A stretch of 48,960 nt of DNA from an uncultured Flavobacterium sp. (GTDB lineage Bacteria; Bacteroidota; Bacteroidia; Flavobacteriales; Flavobacteriaceae): the NCBI GenBank assembly GCA_947631175.1, contig CANRKI010000006.1:1-48960 (forward strand), read 5' to 3'. Positions 1-9,419 of the stretch are shown here, piece by piece (the stretch's first letter is position 1; every line of letters begins with the position of its first letter). The notes under the pieces were generated by a model. The model was not told the DNA's origin and searched no databases. It saw only the letters and a program-made list of their open reading frames with translations. Position numbers and translations under genes: made by a program.

Positions 1-617
1 AACTCATCAATAACTTGTTGCATTAATTGCTTTGGATATACTTTGGTTTGATATTGTGCAAAAGGTGCAATTCCAATCCATTTCATATCTTTTTCGCCAG
101 TTAATTCAACCAATTTTTGCGATAATGTAGCTTTTGGTGCAAAAACAGGATTTGATAAATTAACCAGATAACCTAACTTTTGTAAGGTATCCACATGTCT
201 ATTAAACATGGTTTTTACCGGTTGTATGGTTTTAGGTGCTAATTTAGTTAACTCCTTTTTATCTTTTCTTCCTTTATCTGTAGCAGCAACTTTATATCCT
301 GACATTTTATAAAAAGTACGTACAACTTGTGAACGTAAAACATTGTGAAAGTCGGCAACTTCAGTAACACCAAGTGCTTTTGTATCTTTATAAAATTGAT
401 ACAAGCCCTTTAATCCTTTATGACGTTTGTTTACATCAACCTCAAAAAAATTAAGATTTTGTATATCACGAAAAAAAGGTTTAAAAAATGGACGAGAAGC
501 TACCGTAATTTTAACTTCTGGATGCTGCAAAGAAAAAGCTTTCAGTACAGGAACTGTCATGGCGACATCCCCCATAGCCGAAAGCCTTATAACTAAAATA
601 TGTTTGGGTTTAGACAT
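1..617 (-). CDS. Glycosyltransferase family 9 (heptosyltransferase-like), partial
   Basis: The reverse strand is open from an ATG at 617 to the left edge, about 205 codons, with the C-terminus missing. The N-terminus has the ADP-heptose:LPS heptosyltransferase signature RLSAMGDVAMTVPVL at residues 10-24, followed by a Rossmann-like segment. Family-9 enzymes move heptose or related sugars onto lipopolysaccharide core at the inner face of the cytoplasmic membrane. The gene follows a DUF4254 gene by 13 bp on the same strand, an arrangement I know from Flavobacteriia. The exact sugar donor cannot be told. The catalytic C-terminal half lies outside the window, so intactness is unknown. Confidence 0.88.
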   Translation of the reverse strand, partial: MSKPKHILVIRLSAMGDVAMTVPVLKAFSLQHPEVKITVASRPFFKPFFRDIQNLNFFEVDVNKRHKGLKGLYQFYKDTKALGVTEVADFHNVLRSQVVRTFYKMSGYKVAATDKGRKDKKELTKLAPKTIQPVKTMFNRHVDTLQKLGYLVNLSNPVFAPKATLSQKLVELTGEKDMKWIGIAPFAQYQTKVYPKQLMQQVIDE

Positions 618-630
618 AGTCTAAAATAAA

Positions 631-1236
631 TTATTTTTTGTTTTGGTATAAAACTGGATTTAAATCATCATCGTTGTACATTTTCATTTGTTTGTACACT
701 TTCATGTATTTATCTCCATTTTCAATATCAGTAATTAATTGGCTAATTGATACAAACATATCGTTTTGTTGATCTAATAACACGTCTAATTTAGCTTGAC
801 ATTTAGCACGGTGCTCTTCGCTTGCTGTTTCACGAGTAGCTTCTTCACGCATATGATAAATTTTTAATGCTAAAATAGATAGTCTATCAATAGCCCAAGC
901 TGGAGATTCTGTATTAATTTTAGCATCAGATTTAACTACTACATCGTTGTATTTTTGTAAAAAATAACTATCAATATACTCTACCATATCTGTTCGAACT
1001 TGGTTAGATGCATCAATTTTACGTTTTAATTCTAAAGCTGCTACAGGATCAATTTGTGGATCACGAATAATATCTTCATAATGCCATTGTACTGTATCTA
1101 CCCAGTTTTTTGCATATAATAAATGTTCGATTGAACCTTTCTCGAAAGGATTTTCAATTGGTTGATTTACATTGTCGTATTTGTGGTAATCAGCAATACT
1201 TCTTTCAAATATTGGAAAAGCAAATTCTGCAAACAT
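631..1236 (-). CDS. DUF4254 family protein
   Basis: This 201-residue soluble, mostly helical protein has no signal peptide or membrane segment. The N-terminus (FAEFAFPIFERSIADYH), the SPAWAIDRLSILALKIYHM segment near residues 110-128 and the charged C-terminal helices match my memory of DUF4254. That family has no established biochemical role. It usually lies directly upstream of a family-9 glycosyltransferase, as here (13 bp gap, same strand), so an accessory role in lipopolysaccharide core synthesis is a guess from context. A -7 element at 1255-1262 probably drives both genes. Confidence 0.85.
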   Translation of the reverse strand: MFAEFAFPIFERSIADYHKYDNVNQPIENPFEKGSIEHLLYAKNWVDTVQWHYEDIIRDPQIDPVAALELKRKIDASNQVRTDMVEYIDSYFLQKYNDVVVKSDAKINTESPAWAIDRLSILALKIYHMREEATRETASEEHRAKCQAKLDVLLDQQNDMFVSISQLITDIENGDKYMKVYKQMKMYNDDDLNPVLYQNKK

Positions 1237-1254
1237 GTCTTAAAATTTTATTTA

Positions 1255-1262
1255 CAAAGATA
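1255..1262 (-). promoter_or_regulatory. Promoter -7 element for DUF4254-GT9 unit
   Basis: On the minus strand this reads TATCTTTG, an exact match to the Bacteroidota TAnnTTTG -7 motif, 18 bp before the DUF4254 ATG. No clear -33 TTG is visible. Confidence 0.5.
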
Positions 1263-1300
1263 GTTTTTATAATTTTATCACACTAAAAAAAATCAGCATC

Positions 1301-1954
1301 ATGAACATACATTATATTTCAGAACAAAACAGCATCTTAAATCACTTTTTAGCACAACTACGCGATGTCAACATTCAAAAAGATTCCATGCGATTTAGAA
1401 AAAACATTGAACGCATTGGCGAGATTATGGCATACGAACTTAGCAAAACCTTACCTTATAAAGATGTTGAAGTAAAAACGCCACTTGGAGTTAAAAAAAC
1501 TACGGTGATTGAGGATAATGTTGTTTTATGTTCTATTTTACGTGCTGGATTGGCTTTGCATACGGGTTTTATGAACTTTTTTGATGATGCTGAAAACGGT
1601 TTTGTATCTGCTTCTAGAATTCATGCACCAAAAGGAGAAATTGCAGAAATTAAAGTAGAATACCAAGCTGCTCCATCATTTGAAGGAAAACATTTACTTT
1701 TATTAGACCCAATGTTAGCTACAGGCCATTCGTTAGTTGCTGTTTTTAATAAATTAATGACCGAAGAAACTCCGAAGGAAATTCATATTTGTGTGGTGAT
1801 TGCAGCACCAGAAGGTGTAAAATATCTACAAGAAAATTTACCAGATTACTGCCATTTATGGATTGCAACCTTAGATGAAGGGCTAAATGAAAACAATTAT
1901 ATTGTGCCAGGATTAGGCGATGCTGGAGATTTAGCCTACGGCGAAAAGTTATAA
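1301..1954 (+). CDS. upp: Uracil phosphoribosyltransferase
   Basis: This salvage enzyme converts uracil plus PRPP to UMP in the cytosol. The 217-residue length fits the family (about 208-220). The type I PRTase PRPP loop is visible as LLLLDPMLATGHS near residues 131-143; the usual form is DPMLATGGS, so the His is a mild variant. The uracil-binding C-terminus follows, with the VPGLGDAGDLAYGE segment at the end. It starts at ATG 1301, divergent from the DUF4254 gene with 64 bp between the starts, and ends before a hairpin terminator shared with thiL. It appears monocistronic. Confidence 0.96.
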   Translation: MNIHYISEQNSILNHFLAQLRDVNIQKDSMRFRKNIERIGEIMAYELSKTLPYKDVEVKTPLGVKKTTVIEDNVVLCSILRAGLALHTGFMNFFDDAENGFVSASRIHAPKGEIAEIKVEYQAAPSFEGKHLLLLDPMLATGHSLVAVFNKLMTEETPKEIHICVVIAAPEGVKYLQENLPDYCHLWIATLDEGLNENNYIVPGLGDAGDLAYGEKL

Positions 1955-2170
1955 ATATACCACCTACAAGGTATTTTTATCGTTAATTTTTAAAATCGTA
2001 ACGTTGCTCTACTTTATAGTTTATAAATTTACACCTGTTTACAAACATTGAGGTTTAGTTATTGTTAGTTTTTATAAAGTATTTCTAAAGTTTTTATCAA
2101 CAAAAAAAGACTTAAACTCCCCCTTTTTCCCCAAAAAGCAATATTGAAATATTTTTGTTCAATATTAAAC

Positions 2171-2200
2171 AAAAGTGCCTGAAAATATTCAGGCACTTTT
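2171..2200. terminator. Bidirectional intrinsic terminator between upp and thiL
   Basis: A 13-bp perfect stem (AAAAGTGCCTGAA / TTCAGGCACTTTT) closes a four-base loop, with A and T runs on both sides, so it can stop both converging genes. The rest of the 253-bp gap (1955-2170) is AT-rich and I see no other feature beyond a weak 6-bp inverted repeat just after upp. Confidence 0.85.
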
Positions 2201-2207
2201 TGATTTT

Positions 2208-3278
2208 TTATAATACAACTTGTGAATCTTCATCATTAGTTTCGGCTTCCCAACCACGTGCTTTTAAGGAAATTAAATTATTTCCTCGAGTAACTAAGTT
2301 GGTTCCAGAATTAGCATCTGTCATATGACCAATAATCGAAAGGTGTGGATTGTGTTTTACCTTATCAAAATCTTCCATCTTAACAGTAAATAAAATTTCA
2401 TAATCTTCACCTCCGTTTAAAGCTACAGTTGTAGAGTTGATATTAAACTCTTCGCAAACATTAATTAATTGCGGATCTAAAGGTAATTTATCTTCATAAA
2501 TATTACATCCCGTTCCCGATTGTTTACACAAATGCATCACCTCGCTTGCTAAACCATCAGTAATATCAATCATACTTGTTGGTTTCACGTCCATTTTCTC
2601 AAGTAATTCTTTAATATCAGTACGCGCTTCTGGTTTTAACTGTCGCTCTACCAAATACGAATACGGTTCTAAATCGGGTTGGTTATTAGGGTTAACTAAA
2701 AACACTTGCTTTTCGCGTTCTAACACTTGTAATCCCATGTATGCGGCACCAATATCACCAGTTACAACAATTAAATCGTTTAATGCGGCACCAACTCGAT
2801 AAGTGATATCTTCTTCATTAGCTGTTCCAATAGCGGTAATAGAAAGGATTAATCCTTTGTTAGAAGAGGTTGTATCACCACCTACTACATCAACTTTATA
2901 AAAATTTGCCGCAGTAGTAAATCCATCAAATAATTCATCTAACGCCTCAACAGGAAAACGGTTTGAAACGGCTACCGAGATTAAAATTTGAGTTGGTGTA
3001 GCGTTCATTGCAGCAATATCAGAAAGTGCATTAACCACCGCTTTGTATCCTAAATGTTTTAAAGGCATAAAAGCCAAATCAAAATGCACGCCCTCAACCA
3101 TCATATCAGTAGATAGTACCGTCTTTAAATTTTTAAAATCTAAAACGGCTGCATCATCACCAATACCTTTTATAGTTGATGGATTTTCGATTCCAAAATT
3201 TTTAGTTAAATGCTCGATTAAACTAATTTCTCCTACTTGAGACAGTTGTGTTCTATGTTGATTTTTATCTTCTATCAT
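2208..3278 (-). CDS. thiL: Thiamine-monophosphate kinase
   Basis: ThiL phosphorylates thiamine monophosphate to the cofactor thiamine diphosphate using ATP. The protein is 356 residues, close to the family norm. It has the AIRS/PurM fold markers: GIGDDAAVL at 38-46, STDMMVEGVHFD at 56-67, and VVGGDTTSS near 131-139, which bind Mg-ATP. The C-terminal DITDGLASEVMH motif is also present. It stands alone between converging upp and a terminator-isolated purD; no other thi genes are nearby, and I see no TPP riboswitch in its 146-bp leader. Confidence 0.95.
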   Translation of the reverse strand: MIEDKNQHRTQLSQVGEISLIEHLTKNFGIENPSTIKGIGDDAAVLDFKNLKTVLSTDMMVEGVHFDLAFMPLKHLGYKAVVNALSDIAAMNATPTQILISVAVSNRFPVEALDELFDGFTTAANFYKVDVVGGDTTSSNKGLILSITAIGTANEEDITYRVGAALNDLIVVTGDIGAAYMGLQVLEREKQVFLVNPNNQPDLEPYSYLVERQLKPEARTDIKELLEKMDVKPTSMIDITDGLASEVMHLCKQSGTGCNIYEDKLPLDPQLINVCEEFNINSTTVALNGGEDYEILFTVKMEDFDKVKHNPHLSIIGHMTDANSGTNLVTRGNNLISLKARGWEAETNDEDSQVVL

Positions 3279-3296
3279 AACTTATATTGTAGGTTA

Positions 3297-3304
3297 CAAA
3301 TTTA
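3297..3304 (-). promoter_or_regulatory. Promoter -7 element for thiL
   Basis: The minus strand reads TAAATTTG, matching TAnnTTTG, 18 bp before the thiL start codon. A -33 element is not obvious. Confidence 0.45.
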
Positions 3305-3383
3305 CAAAGAAATATAATGCCTGAAGAAAATTAAAATCGAGCGAGTTGATAAATATTTTAAAAGCGAGATCTAGATATAAGAA

Positions 3384-3415
3384 AAAGAGCGATTTCGTGT
3401 TTGAAATCGCTCTTT
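3384..3415 (-). terminator. Intrinsic terminator of purD
   Basis: A 13-bp perfect stem (AAAGAGCGATTTC / GAAATCGCTCTTT) with a six-base loop lies just after the purD stop codon at 3425. Confidence 0.85.
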
Positions 3416-3424
3416 AATTATGTT

Positions 3425-4696
3425 TTATAAATCAAAACCAATATCTTTTCTAAAATACATGCTTTCGAACTTAATATTTTCGATGGATTTGTATGATTTT
3501 TGAATTGCTTCTTGATACGTTTCGCCGTAGGATGTAACAGCAATTACACGACCACCACTTGTAACAACCTCACCATCTTGTAACGTTGTTCCTGCATGAA
3601 ACGGAATTGATTCTGTAATTAAATCAACACCTGTAATCACTTTTCCTTTGGCATAATCCTCAGGATATCCGCCAGAAACAACCATAATAGTAGTTGCTGC
3701 ACGCTCATCAATATCTAAAGTAATAGTGTCTAAAGTTTTAGTTGCAATGGCATTAAAAATTTCGACCAAATCCGATTTTAAACGAGGCATTACCACTTCG
3801 GTTTCTGGATCGCCCATTCGAACGTTGTATTCAATCACAAACGGATCGTCACCAACTTTAATCAATCCAATAAAAACAAAACCTTTGTATTCAATATTAT
3901 CGTTTTGTAAGCCTTTAATTGTAGGTTTTACAATACGTTCTTCAATTTTATTTAAGAATTCTGGCGTTGCAAACGGAACGGGAGAAACCGCGCCCATACC
4001 ACCAGTGTTTAATCCTGTATCTCCTTCGCCAATACGTTTATAATCTTTAGCTGTAGGAAGAATTTTGTACGATTTTCCATCGGTTAATACAAAACACGAA
4101 AGTTCAATTCCATCCAAAAACTCTTCGATCACAACTTTAGAAGATGCGTCACCAAATTTAGCATCAACCAACATATTGCGTAATTCATTTTGAGCTTCGG
4201 TTAAGTCATTTAAAATTAAAACTCCTTTTCCGGCCGCTAAACCATCAGCTTTTAAAACGAACGGAGCGTTTAATGTCGTTAAAAACTCACAACCAGCCTC
4301 AACCGTATCTTTAGTAAACGATTGGTAACGCGCTGTAGGAATATTATTTTTTACTAAAAATTCTTTCGCAAATTCTTTACTTCCTTCTAACTGTGCACCA
4401 ACTTTTGAAGGGCCAATTACCGGAATGTGATTGATTTGAGAATCTTTTTTAAAGAAATCGTAAACGCCATTTACTAACGGATCCTCTGGACCAACTACAA
4501 TCATATCAATTTTTAAATCCAAAGCATATTGCTTAAGCATTTCAAAATTGTTTGGATTAATTGCTAAGTTTGTTGCAATAGCTGCAGTACCAGCATTTCC
4601 GGGCGCTACAAAAAGTTTAGTGCATTGGTTACTTTGAAGCATTTTCCATGCTAAAGCATGCTCACGGCCTCCAGAACCTAAAAGTAATATATTCAT
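3425..4696 (-). CDS. purD: Phosphoribosylamine-glycine ligase (GAR synthetase)
   Basis: PurD joins glycine to 5-phosphoribosylamine with ATP in the second step of purine synthesis. The 423-residue length is typical of the monofunctional bacterial enzyme. The N-terminal GSGGREHALAWKM motif (7-19), the ATP-grasp GKGVLI loop near 156-161, EEFLDGIELS, and the NTGGMGAVSP and YNVRMGDPETE motifs are all intact. It begins at ATG 4696 and is flanked by its own terminator, so it seems monocistronic rather than part of a pur operon. Confidence 0.97.
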   Translation of the reverse strand: MNILLLGSGGREHALAWKMLQSNQCTKLFVAPGNAGTAAIATNLAINPNNFEMLKQYALDLKIDMIVVGPEDPLVNGVYDFFKKDSQINHIPVIGPSKVGAQLEGSKEFAKEFLVKNNIPTARYQSFTKDTVEAGCEFLTTLNAPFVLKADGLAAGKGVLILNDLTEAQNELRNMLVDAKFGDASSKVVIEEFLDGIELSCFVLTDGKSYKILPTAKDYKRIGEGDTGLNTGGMGAVSPVPFATPEFLNKIEERIVKPTIKGLQNDNIEYKGFVFIGLIKVGDDPFVIEYNVRMGDPETEVVMPRLKSDLVEIFNAIATKTLDTITLDIDERAATTIMVVSGGYPEDYAKGKVITGVDLITESIPFHAGTTLQDGEVVTSGGRVIAVTSYGETYQEAIQKSYKSIENIKFESMYFRKDIGFDL

Positions 4697-4716
4697 ATTG
4701 TTGTGTTGTTTTGTAC

Positions 4717-4724
4717 AAAAATAA
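4717..4724 (-). promoter_or_regulatory. Promoter -7 element for purD
   Basis: The minus strand reads TATTTTTG, an exact TAnnTTTG match, 20 bp upstream of the purD ATG. Confidence 0.5.
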
Positions 4725-4785
4725 TTCTTTTAAATTGAATAATAAATTTTACCTTTAAATTTAAATATATAGGTTGCAATTTATT

Positions 4786-6096
4786 ATGAAGATATTTGAT
4801 CTAACGCTTAAAATTAACGGATTTCCGATTGAGAAAACTCAGAAAGTATACGATGAAATTTTAAATGTGAAGGAAGAAGATTATGCAGAATTTACCGAAA
4901 CAAGAAAGCGTGAAATTGCTGAATATCATTTAAAAAACAATACTTTTTACCGAAATTTAGTAGGAAAAGATACTTTTGAAAATTGGACAGACTTACCTAT
5001 TTTAAATAAAAAAAATTTACAACAACCTATACAAGATCGTTTAAGTGTTGGCTACACCATTAAGAATGTTTTTTTAAATAAAACTTCGGGATCTAGCGGT
5101 GATCCGTTTGTTTTTGCCAAAGACAAATGGGCACACGCCTTAACCTGGAACTCGATTATTCATAAATTTGGTCAATATGGTGTGGATAATAACACCTCAT
5201 ACCAAGCCCGCTTTTACGGCATACCTTTAGATAAAATTGGATATTATAAAGAACGTTTGAAAGATTTACTTTCAAAACGCTATCGTTTTCCTATTTTTAA
5301 TTTAAATGACACTTTTTTAGAAACCGTTTTAGCCAAATTTAAAACCAAAAAATTTGATCACATAAATGGTTATACCTCATCGGTTGTATTATTTGCAAAA
5401 TTTTTACAGAAAAAAAATATTATTTTAACCGATATCTGTCCCACATTAAAGGTTTGCTTGGTAACCTCAGAAATGTTATTTGACGATGATAAAAAATTGA
5501 TGGAAACTCAGTTTGGGATTCCGGTTGTAAACGAATATGGTGCATCGGAATTGGATTTAATTGCTTTTCAGAATCCAAAGGGCGAATGGGCTTTAAATAC
5601 AGAAACGTTATTCATCGAAATTTTAGACGAAAATAACCAACCCGTTCCAAATGGAGTAGAAGGTAAAATTGTAATTACGTCGTTATACAACAAAGCACAT
5701 CCGTTTATTCGATACGAAATTGGTGATGTTGGTATTATTGATGAAAAATCGACGGCAAAACATGCCATTTTAAAAAAATTAATTGGTCGAACTAATGATG
5801 TTGCCATTTTACCATCGGGGAGAAAAGCACCAGGATTAACTTTTTACTATGTAACCAAAAGTGTTATTAAAGATGATGGTAACGTACAGGAATTCATTAT
5901 TAAACAACATAAATTAGATACTTTTGAGATTGAATATGTTGCGAAAAATGAACTTACCGAAACGGAGAAAGAAGAAATTATTAAAGCTGGAAACAAATAT
6001 TTAGAGCCTAATTTAAATTATATTTTTAGTAAAAAAGATATTTTAGAAAGAACTGCAAGAGGAAAACTAAAACAATTTCAGAATTTGATTGGGTAA
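4786..6096 (+). CDS. PaaK/CapK-like adenylate-forming enzyme
   Basis: This 436-residue protein belongs to the phenylacetate-CoA ligase-like branch of the ANL superfamily. It shows the P-loop-like KTSGSSGDP at 99-107, the YGASELD motif, IRYEIGDVG with the ATP-ribose Asp, and a C-terminal TARGKLKQF carrying the likely catalytic Lys. Such enzymes adenylate a carboxylic acid and pass it to CoA or another acceptor; the substrate is not readable. CapK relatives occur in polysaccharide loci, and this gene precedes one, but it is on the opposite strand and separated by a repeat. I chose ATG 4786 over an in-frame TTG at 4774 because MKIFDLTL begins at an ATG. Confidence 0.85.
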   Translation: MKIFDLTLKINGFPIEKTQKVYDEILNVKEEDYAEFTETRKREIAEYHLKNNTFYRNLVGKDTFENWTDLPILNKKNLQQPIQDRLSVGYTIKNVFLNKTSGSSGDPFVFAKDKWAHALTWNSIIHKFGQYGVDNNTSYQARFYGIPLDKIGYYKERLKDLLSKRYRFPIFNLNDTFLETVLAKFKTKKFDHINGYTSSVVLFAKFLQKKNIILTDICPTLKVCLVTSEMLFDDDKKLMETQFGIPVVNEYGASELDLIAFQNPKGEWALNTETLFIEILDENNQPVPNGVEGKIVITSLYNKAHPFIRYEIGDVGIIDEKSTAKHAILKKLIGRTNDVAILPSGRKAPGLTFYYVTKSVIKDDGNVQEFIIKQHKLDTFEIEYVAKNELTETEKEEIIKAGNKYLEPNLNYIFSKKDILERTARGKLKQFQNLIG

Positions 6097-6129
6097 AATC
6101 ACCTAAACAACTGATTACTTGGTGTAAAT

Positions 6130-6232
6130 GCGTTAGCGATTGAGCAATTGTTGGAGCTCTTTAACGAAATGTAATGGAGTTAAAAGCGACTTGCGAAAGC
6201 GCGACCCGCTCACTAAAAAGCGGGGAACGCCC
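6130..6232 (+). repeat. Interspersed intergenic repeat, copy A
   Basis: This copy carries the blocks GCGTTAGCGATTG, GGAGCTC, GAAATGTAATGGA, TGCGAAAGCGCGACC and GGGAACGCCC, which recur in the same order in copies at about 32.1, 34.2 and 38.2 kb. Its 3' part is diverged: the AACGAC..AGGAGTTTTTGT block of the other copies is replaced by CACTAAAAAGCG. It fills the gap between the CapK-like gene and the polysaccharide locus. No open reading frame is evident. Confidence 0.75.
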
Positions 6233-6248
6233 TAAAAAAATTAAACAA

Positions 6249-6272
6249 AAAAGCAGCTAGTAAGCTGCTTTT
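6249..6272 (-). terminator. Intrinsic terminator at end of polysaccharide locus
   Basis: A perfect 10-bp stem (AAAAGCAGCT / AGCTGCTTTT) with loop AGTA overlaps the stop codon of the last glycosyltransferase and is followed by a T run in the leftward direction. Confidence 0.8.
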
Positions 6273-7026
6273 AGTTTTTATATTTCATGTAACCCAAGTA
6301 CATCCAATTTAATAAGTAATAGGTGGATTGGAAAACGTTTAGTTTTTCGACTTTTCGATAAAATTCCCATTGGTATTTTATAAGTTTCTTTTTATCTCTA
6401 GATAACGAATTTTCGCGAATTCTATAAATTGCCATAGGTTGTTGGATACCATAAGCGTATGGAATTTCTTTAAGATATTTTAACCACAATCCCATGTCTT
6501 GACGTTTACGAATTAGAGGCATTGTTTTTTTGCCTAGTTTTTCGATGTTCAGAAAAGCGGTTAAACAACTTATTGAATTGGTTTTTAGAATGTCGGTATA
6601 CGTTACTTTTTCTGGCACGATAAAATCAGAATATACAAATTCCAGATTGTCGTTAGACCTTTTATAAGACGAAAAAACAAAGTTTACTCCCGCTTTATTA
6701 ATGCTATCAATGCTGTTTTGAATAAACTCTGGAAACCAGATATCATCTGCATCTAAAAAAGTCATAAAACTACCATTTGCAGCATTTATTCCAGTATTTC
6801 GTGCAACAGCCGCACCCGAATTGTTATCGAGTTTAAAAATTTTTATTCTAGTATCTAAAATAGCTTGCTCTGAAACTATCTTAAACGTATTATCTGTAGA
6901 GCAATCGTCTACAATAAGCATTTCCCAATTCGTATACGTTTGTGCTTGTACAGATTGAATGGTTTGAATAATAAATTGCTCAGAATTATACGTTGGAGTT
7001 ATTATAGAGACTAATCCTTCTTTCAT
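6271..7026 (-). CDS. Family 2 glycosyltransferase
   Basis: This 251-residue GT-A enzyme transfers a sugar from an NDP donor to a lipid-linked intermediate on the cytoplasmic side. It begins with VSIITPTYNS (6-15), has VDDCSTDN (39-46) and the metal-binding LDADD (91-95), plus a WLKYLKEI acceptor-side segment. The C-terminus has no true membrane span. It is the last gene of the leftward polysaccharide operon: its start codon overlaps the stop of the sugar phosphotransferase (TAATG), so the two are probably translationally coupled. It may add the second sugar after the initiating transferase. Sugar specificity is unknown. Confidence 0.9.
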   Translation of the reverse strand: MKEGLVSIITPTYNSEQFIIQTIQSVQAQTYTNWEMLIVDDCSTDNTFKIVSEQAILDTRIKIFKLDNNSGAAVARNTGINAANGSFMTFLDADDIWFPEFIQNSIDSINKAGVNFVFSSYKRSNDNLEFVYSDFIVPEKVTYTDILKTNSISCLTAFLNIEKLGKKTMPLIRKRQDMGLWLKYLKEIPYAYGIQQPMAIYRIRENSLSRDKKKLIKYQWEFYRKVEKLNVFQSTYYLLNWMYLGYMKYKN

Positions 7027-8360
7027 TAATATGCCTTTTCTTCGCCTTTAAAAATATTAATAACGGTTTGTATAATGATTTTTATATCTAATAAGATGGA
7101 CCAATTTTCAATATAAAAATTATCGTATTTAATTCGATTAATCATATCGGCATCGGTTTCAATTTCTCCTCTAAAACCTCTTACTTGTGCAAGCCCAGTA
7201 ATTCCAGGTTTAACTTGATGACGCGACATGTATTTTTTAACTTTAGGTCCGTAAACCTTGTTTTGCGTCCATAAATGAGGCCTTGGTCCAACAACAGACA
7301 TATCACCCAATAAAACATTTAAAAATTGTGGCATCTCATCTAAACTTGTTTTACGAATAAAACGTCCAATTTTGGTAACTCTAGGGTCATTTCGTGATGC
7401 TTCTTTTTCGGTAGTCTTATTAGGTCGCATAGATCTGAATTTGATACAAAAAAATTCTTGTTCGTAAATTCCTGGTCTACTTTGTTTAAAAAATATTGGT
7501 CCACTTGACTCAATTTTTATTAAAATTCCTAATATTGGAATTAACCATGATAACACAAAAACAATAACCAAAAGCGAAAAAATGATATCAAAAACACGTT
7601 TGAAAAACTTTGAAAGCTCCGTGTCTAAGGGTGAACGCGTAATAGTTAAAATTGGTAAATGATCAATGTAATGCAAGTGCATTTTTTTAGCAAAAATGTA
7701 TTTGTACTCAGGGATTATTTTAATATTAATTTTGTAATCCTCTGCTAGGTCAGTAAAATATTGAATATTTCTATTCTCAAATTCACCAATAGAGCAAAAT
7801 ATTTCATCTACATGTGATTCTCTTACAAGTGCTAAACTGTCTTGAATCTTAATCTTATCAGTATTTAAAATGTTATAGCCAATATCTTTTCGTTGGTTTA
7901 ATAACTTTCTAAATTCTTCTAATTCTTTTGAGTCGCCAACAAGTAATATATGTCTAATATTTTTTTTAGTTTCTATTCTATACCTTTTAATGTAATAATA
8001 GAATAGAAATTTAAATAGACTGACAAAAACAAATAAAAAACCAATATTATATGCTATTTCTTGCAGTACAAAATCTATTTTAAAAACGGTGAAAAAAGAT
8101 AAAACGCATAAAGAAAATATTACAAAATGTAACATTAAACGGTTTAATATTTCGACCAATGTGGTAAATCTATATACTTCGTATGTTTTTAAAAAATAAG
8201 CAATTATCATCCATGAACCTATTTGATAGGTTAGGAATGATAACACTTCATTAGTAGGAAATGAATAGCAAAGTATGGTAAGTGATATTATAAAACATAA
8301 ATCAATTAAAATTAGAATTGGATTTATGTATTTAGAATACCGTCCTTTGTTAATATGCAT
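7026..8360 (-). CDS. Initiating polyprenyl-phosphate sugar phosphotransferase (WcaJ-like)
   Basis: The 444-residue membrane protein starts polysaccharide synthesis by moving a sugar-1-phosphate onto undecaprenyl phosphate. The N-terminal third has four hydrophobic segments, the middle is a CoA-binding-like Rossmann domain (about 130-240), and the C-terminal bacterial sugar transferase domain begins at KRVFDIIFS. It carries [31 protein letters not shown] and [13 protein letters not shown], all intact. It overlaps the next glycosyltransferase by one base and lies 3 bp after the UDP-xylose synthase gene. The sugar could be glucose, galactose or a HexNAc; the sequence does not decide this. Confidence 0.93.
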   Translation of the reverse strand: MHINKGRYSKYINPILILIDLCFIISLTILCYSFPTNEVLSFLTYQIGSWMIIAYFLKTYEVYRFTTLVEILNRLMLHFVIFSLCVLSFFTVFKIDFVLQEIAYNIGFLFVFVSLFKFLFYYYIKRYRIETKKNIRHILLVGDSKELEEFRKLLNQRKDIGYNILNTDKIKIQDSLALVRESHVDEIFCSIGEFENRNIQYFTDLAEDYKINIKIIPEYKYIFAKKMHLHYIDHLPILTITRSPLDTELSKFFKRVFDIIFSLLVIVFVLSWLIPILGILIKIESSGPIFFKQSRPGIYEQEFFCIKFRSMRPNKTTEKEASRNDPRVTKIGRFIRKTSLDEMPQFLNVLLGDMSVVGPRPHLWTQNKVYGPKVKKYMSRHQVKPGITGLAQVRGFRGEIETDADMINRIKYDNFYIENWSILLDIKIIIQTVINIFKGEEKAY

Positions 8361-8363
8361 AAA

Positions 8364-9347
8364 TTATTTTATAAATTCAGTGAAATCTTTATGTTCTTCT
8401 TTAGCTAATTCTTCTGGAGATAAGGATTTAAAATACTCATATGTAATTTTCATTCCTTCCGAGCGATTAGTTTTAGGTTCCCAATTAAGGATTTCACGAG
8501 CTTTAGTAATATCGGGTTGGCGTTGTAATGGGTCGTTTACTGGTAAATCTCTATAAACTATTTTTTGGTTAGTAGCCGTTAGTTTAATGATTTCTTCAGC
8601 AAAGTCTTTAATTGTTATTTCATCAGGATTGCCGATGTTCACAGGCAAATGGTAATCACTTAATAATAGTCTGTAAATTCCTTCTACTTGATCATCAACG
8701 TAGCAGAACGAACGCGTTTGAGAACCATCACCAAAAACGGTTAAATCTTCGCCTCGTAAAGCTTGTCCAATAAATGCAGGAATTACACGACCGTCGTTTA
8801 ATCGCATACGCGGACCATAAGTATTAAATATACGAACAATGCGTGTTTGTACCCCATGAAAGGTGTGGTAAGCCATTGTTATAGACTCTTGGAAACGTTT
8901 TGCCTCGTCATAAACTCCACGCGGACCAATTGTATTTACGTTACCGTAATATTCTTCGGTTTGGGGATGAACTAACGGATCCCCATAAACTTCGGAAGTA
9001 GATGCAATTAAAATTCTTGCATTTTTAGCACGCGCTAAGCCTAGTAAATTATGTGTACCTAACGACCCTACTTTTAAAGTTTGAATTGGTATTTTTAAAT
9101 AATCAATAGGACTAGCTGGTGATGCAAAATGCAAAATATAATGTAGCTCACCAGAGACGTGCACAAACTTTGTTACGTCATGATGATGAAATTCAAAATT
9201 TTGATGAGAAAAAAGATGCTCAATGTTTTTTAAATCTCCTGTTATTAAATTATCCATTCCAATAACATAGTATCCTTCTGTAATAAAACGGTCACATAAA
9301 TGCGAGCCTAAAAAACCTGCTGCTCCCGTTATTAGTATTTTTTTCAT
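8364..9347 (-). CDS. UDP-glucuronate decarboxylase (UDP-xylose synthase)
   Basis: This extended short-chain dehydrogenase converts UDP-glucuronate to UDP-xylose. The NAD loop GAAGFLGSH is at 7-15, TSEVYGD at 117-123, and the catalytic Tyr146-x3-Lys150 lies in [11 protein letters not shown]. That segment and [21 protein letters not shown] are diagnostic of UXS. The 327-residue length is normal for soluble bacterial UXS. No UDP-glucose 6-dehydrogenase is in the window, so UDP-glucuronate must come from elsewhere. It heads a short unit with the initiating transferase and a family-2 glycosyltransferase, suggesting xylose or a derivative enters the polymer. Confidence 0.92.
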   Translation of the reverse strand: MKKILITGAAGFLGSHLCDRFITEGYYVIGMDNLITGDLKNIEHLFSHQNFEFHHHDVTKFVHVSGELHYILHFASPASPIDYLKIPIQTLKVGSLGTHNLLGLARAKNARILIASTSEVYGDPLVHPQTEEYYGNVNTIGPRGVYDEAKRFQESITMAYHTFHGVQTRIVRIFNTYGPRMRLNDGRVIPAFIGQALRGEDLTVFGDGSQTRSFCYVDDQVEGIYRLLLSDYHLPVNIGNPDEITIKDFAEEIIKLTATNQKIVYRDLPVNDPLQRQPDITKAREILNWEPKTNRSEGMKITYEYFKSLSPEELAKEEHKDFTEFIK

Positions 9348-9382
9348 CGTTAATATAAATTTACAATCATTCGTGGTTTAGA

Positions 9383-9390
9383 CAAAAATA
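9383..9390 (-). promoter_or_regulatory. Promoter -7 element for the UXS-WcaJ-GT2 unit
   Basis: The minus strand reads TATTTTTG, an exact TAnnTTTG match, in the 61-bp gap upstream of the UDP-xylose synthase gene. It suggests the three distal genes can be expressed independently of the rml end. Confidence 0.45.
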
Positions 9391-9394
9391 GTTT

Positions 9395-9419
9395 AAAATA
9401 AATAGAAACTATTTATTTT
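9395..9419 (-). terminator. Possible AT-rich terminator after DNRLRE lipoprotein
   Basis: An 11-bp perfect inverted repeat (AAAATAAATAG / CTATTTATTTT) with a three-base loop overlaps the lipoprotein stop codon. The stem holds only one GC pair, so its strength is doubtful. Confidence 0.35.

Noticed and set aside
427..624. 65-codon plus-strand frame at the left edge
   Set aside because: It is antisense to the family-9 glycosyltransferase, whose minus-strand frame has clear motifs and reaches the window edge.
3279..3424. TPP riboswitch upstream of thiL
   Set aside because: The 146-bp leader region lacks the conserved CTGAGA and related motifs; it holds only a -7 element and the purD terminator.
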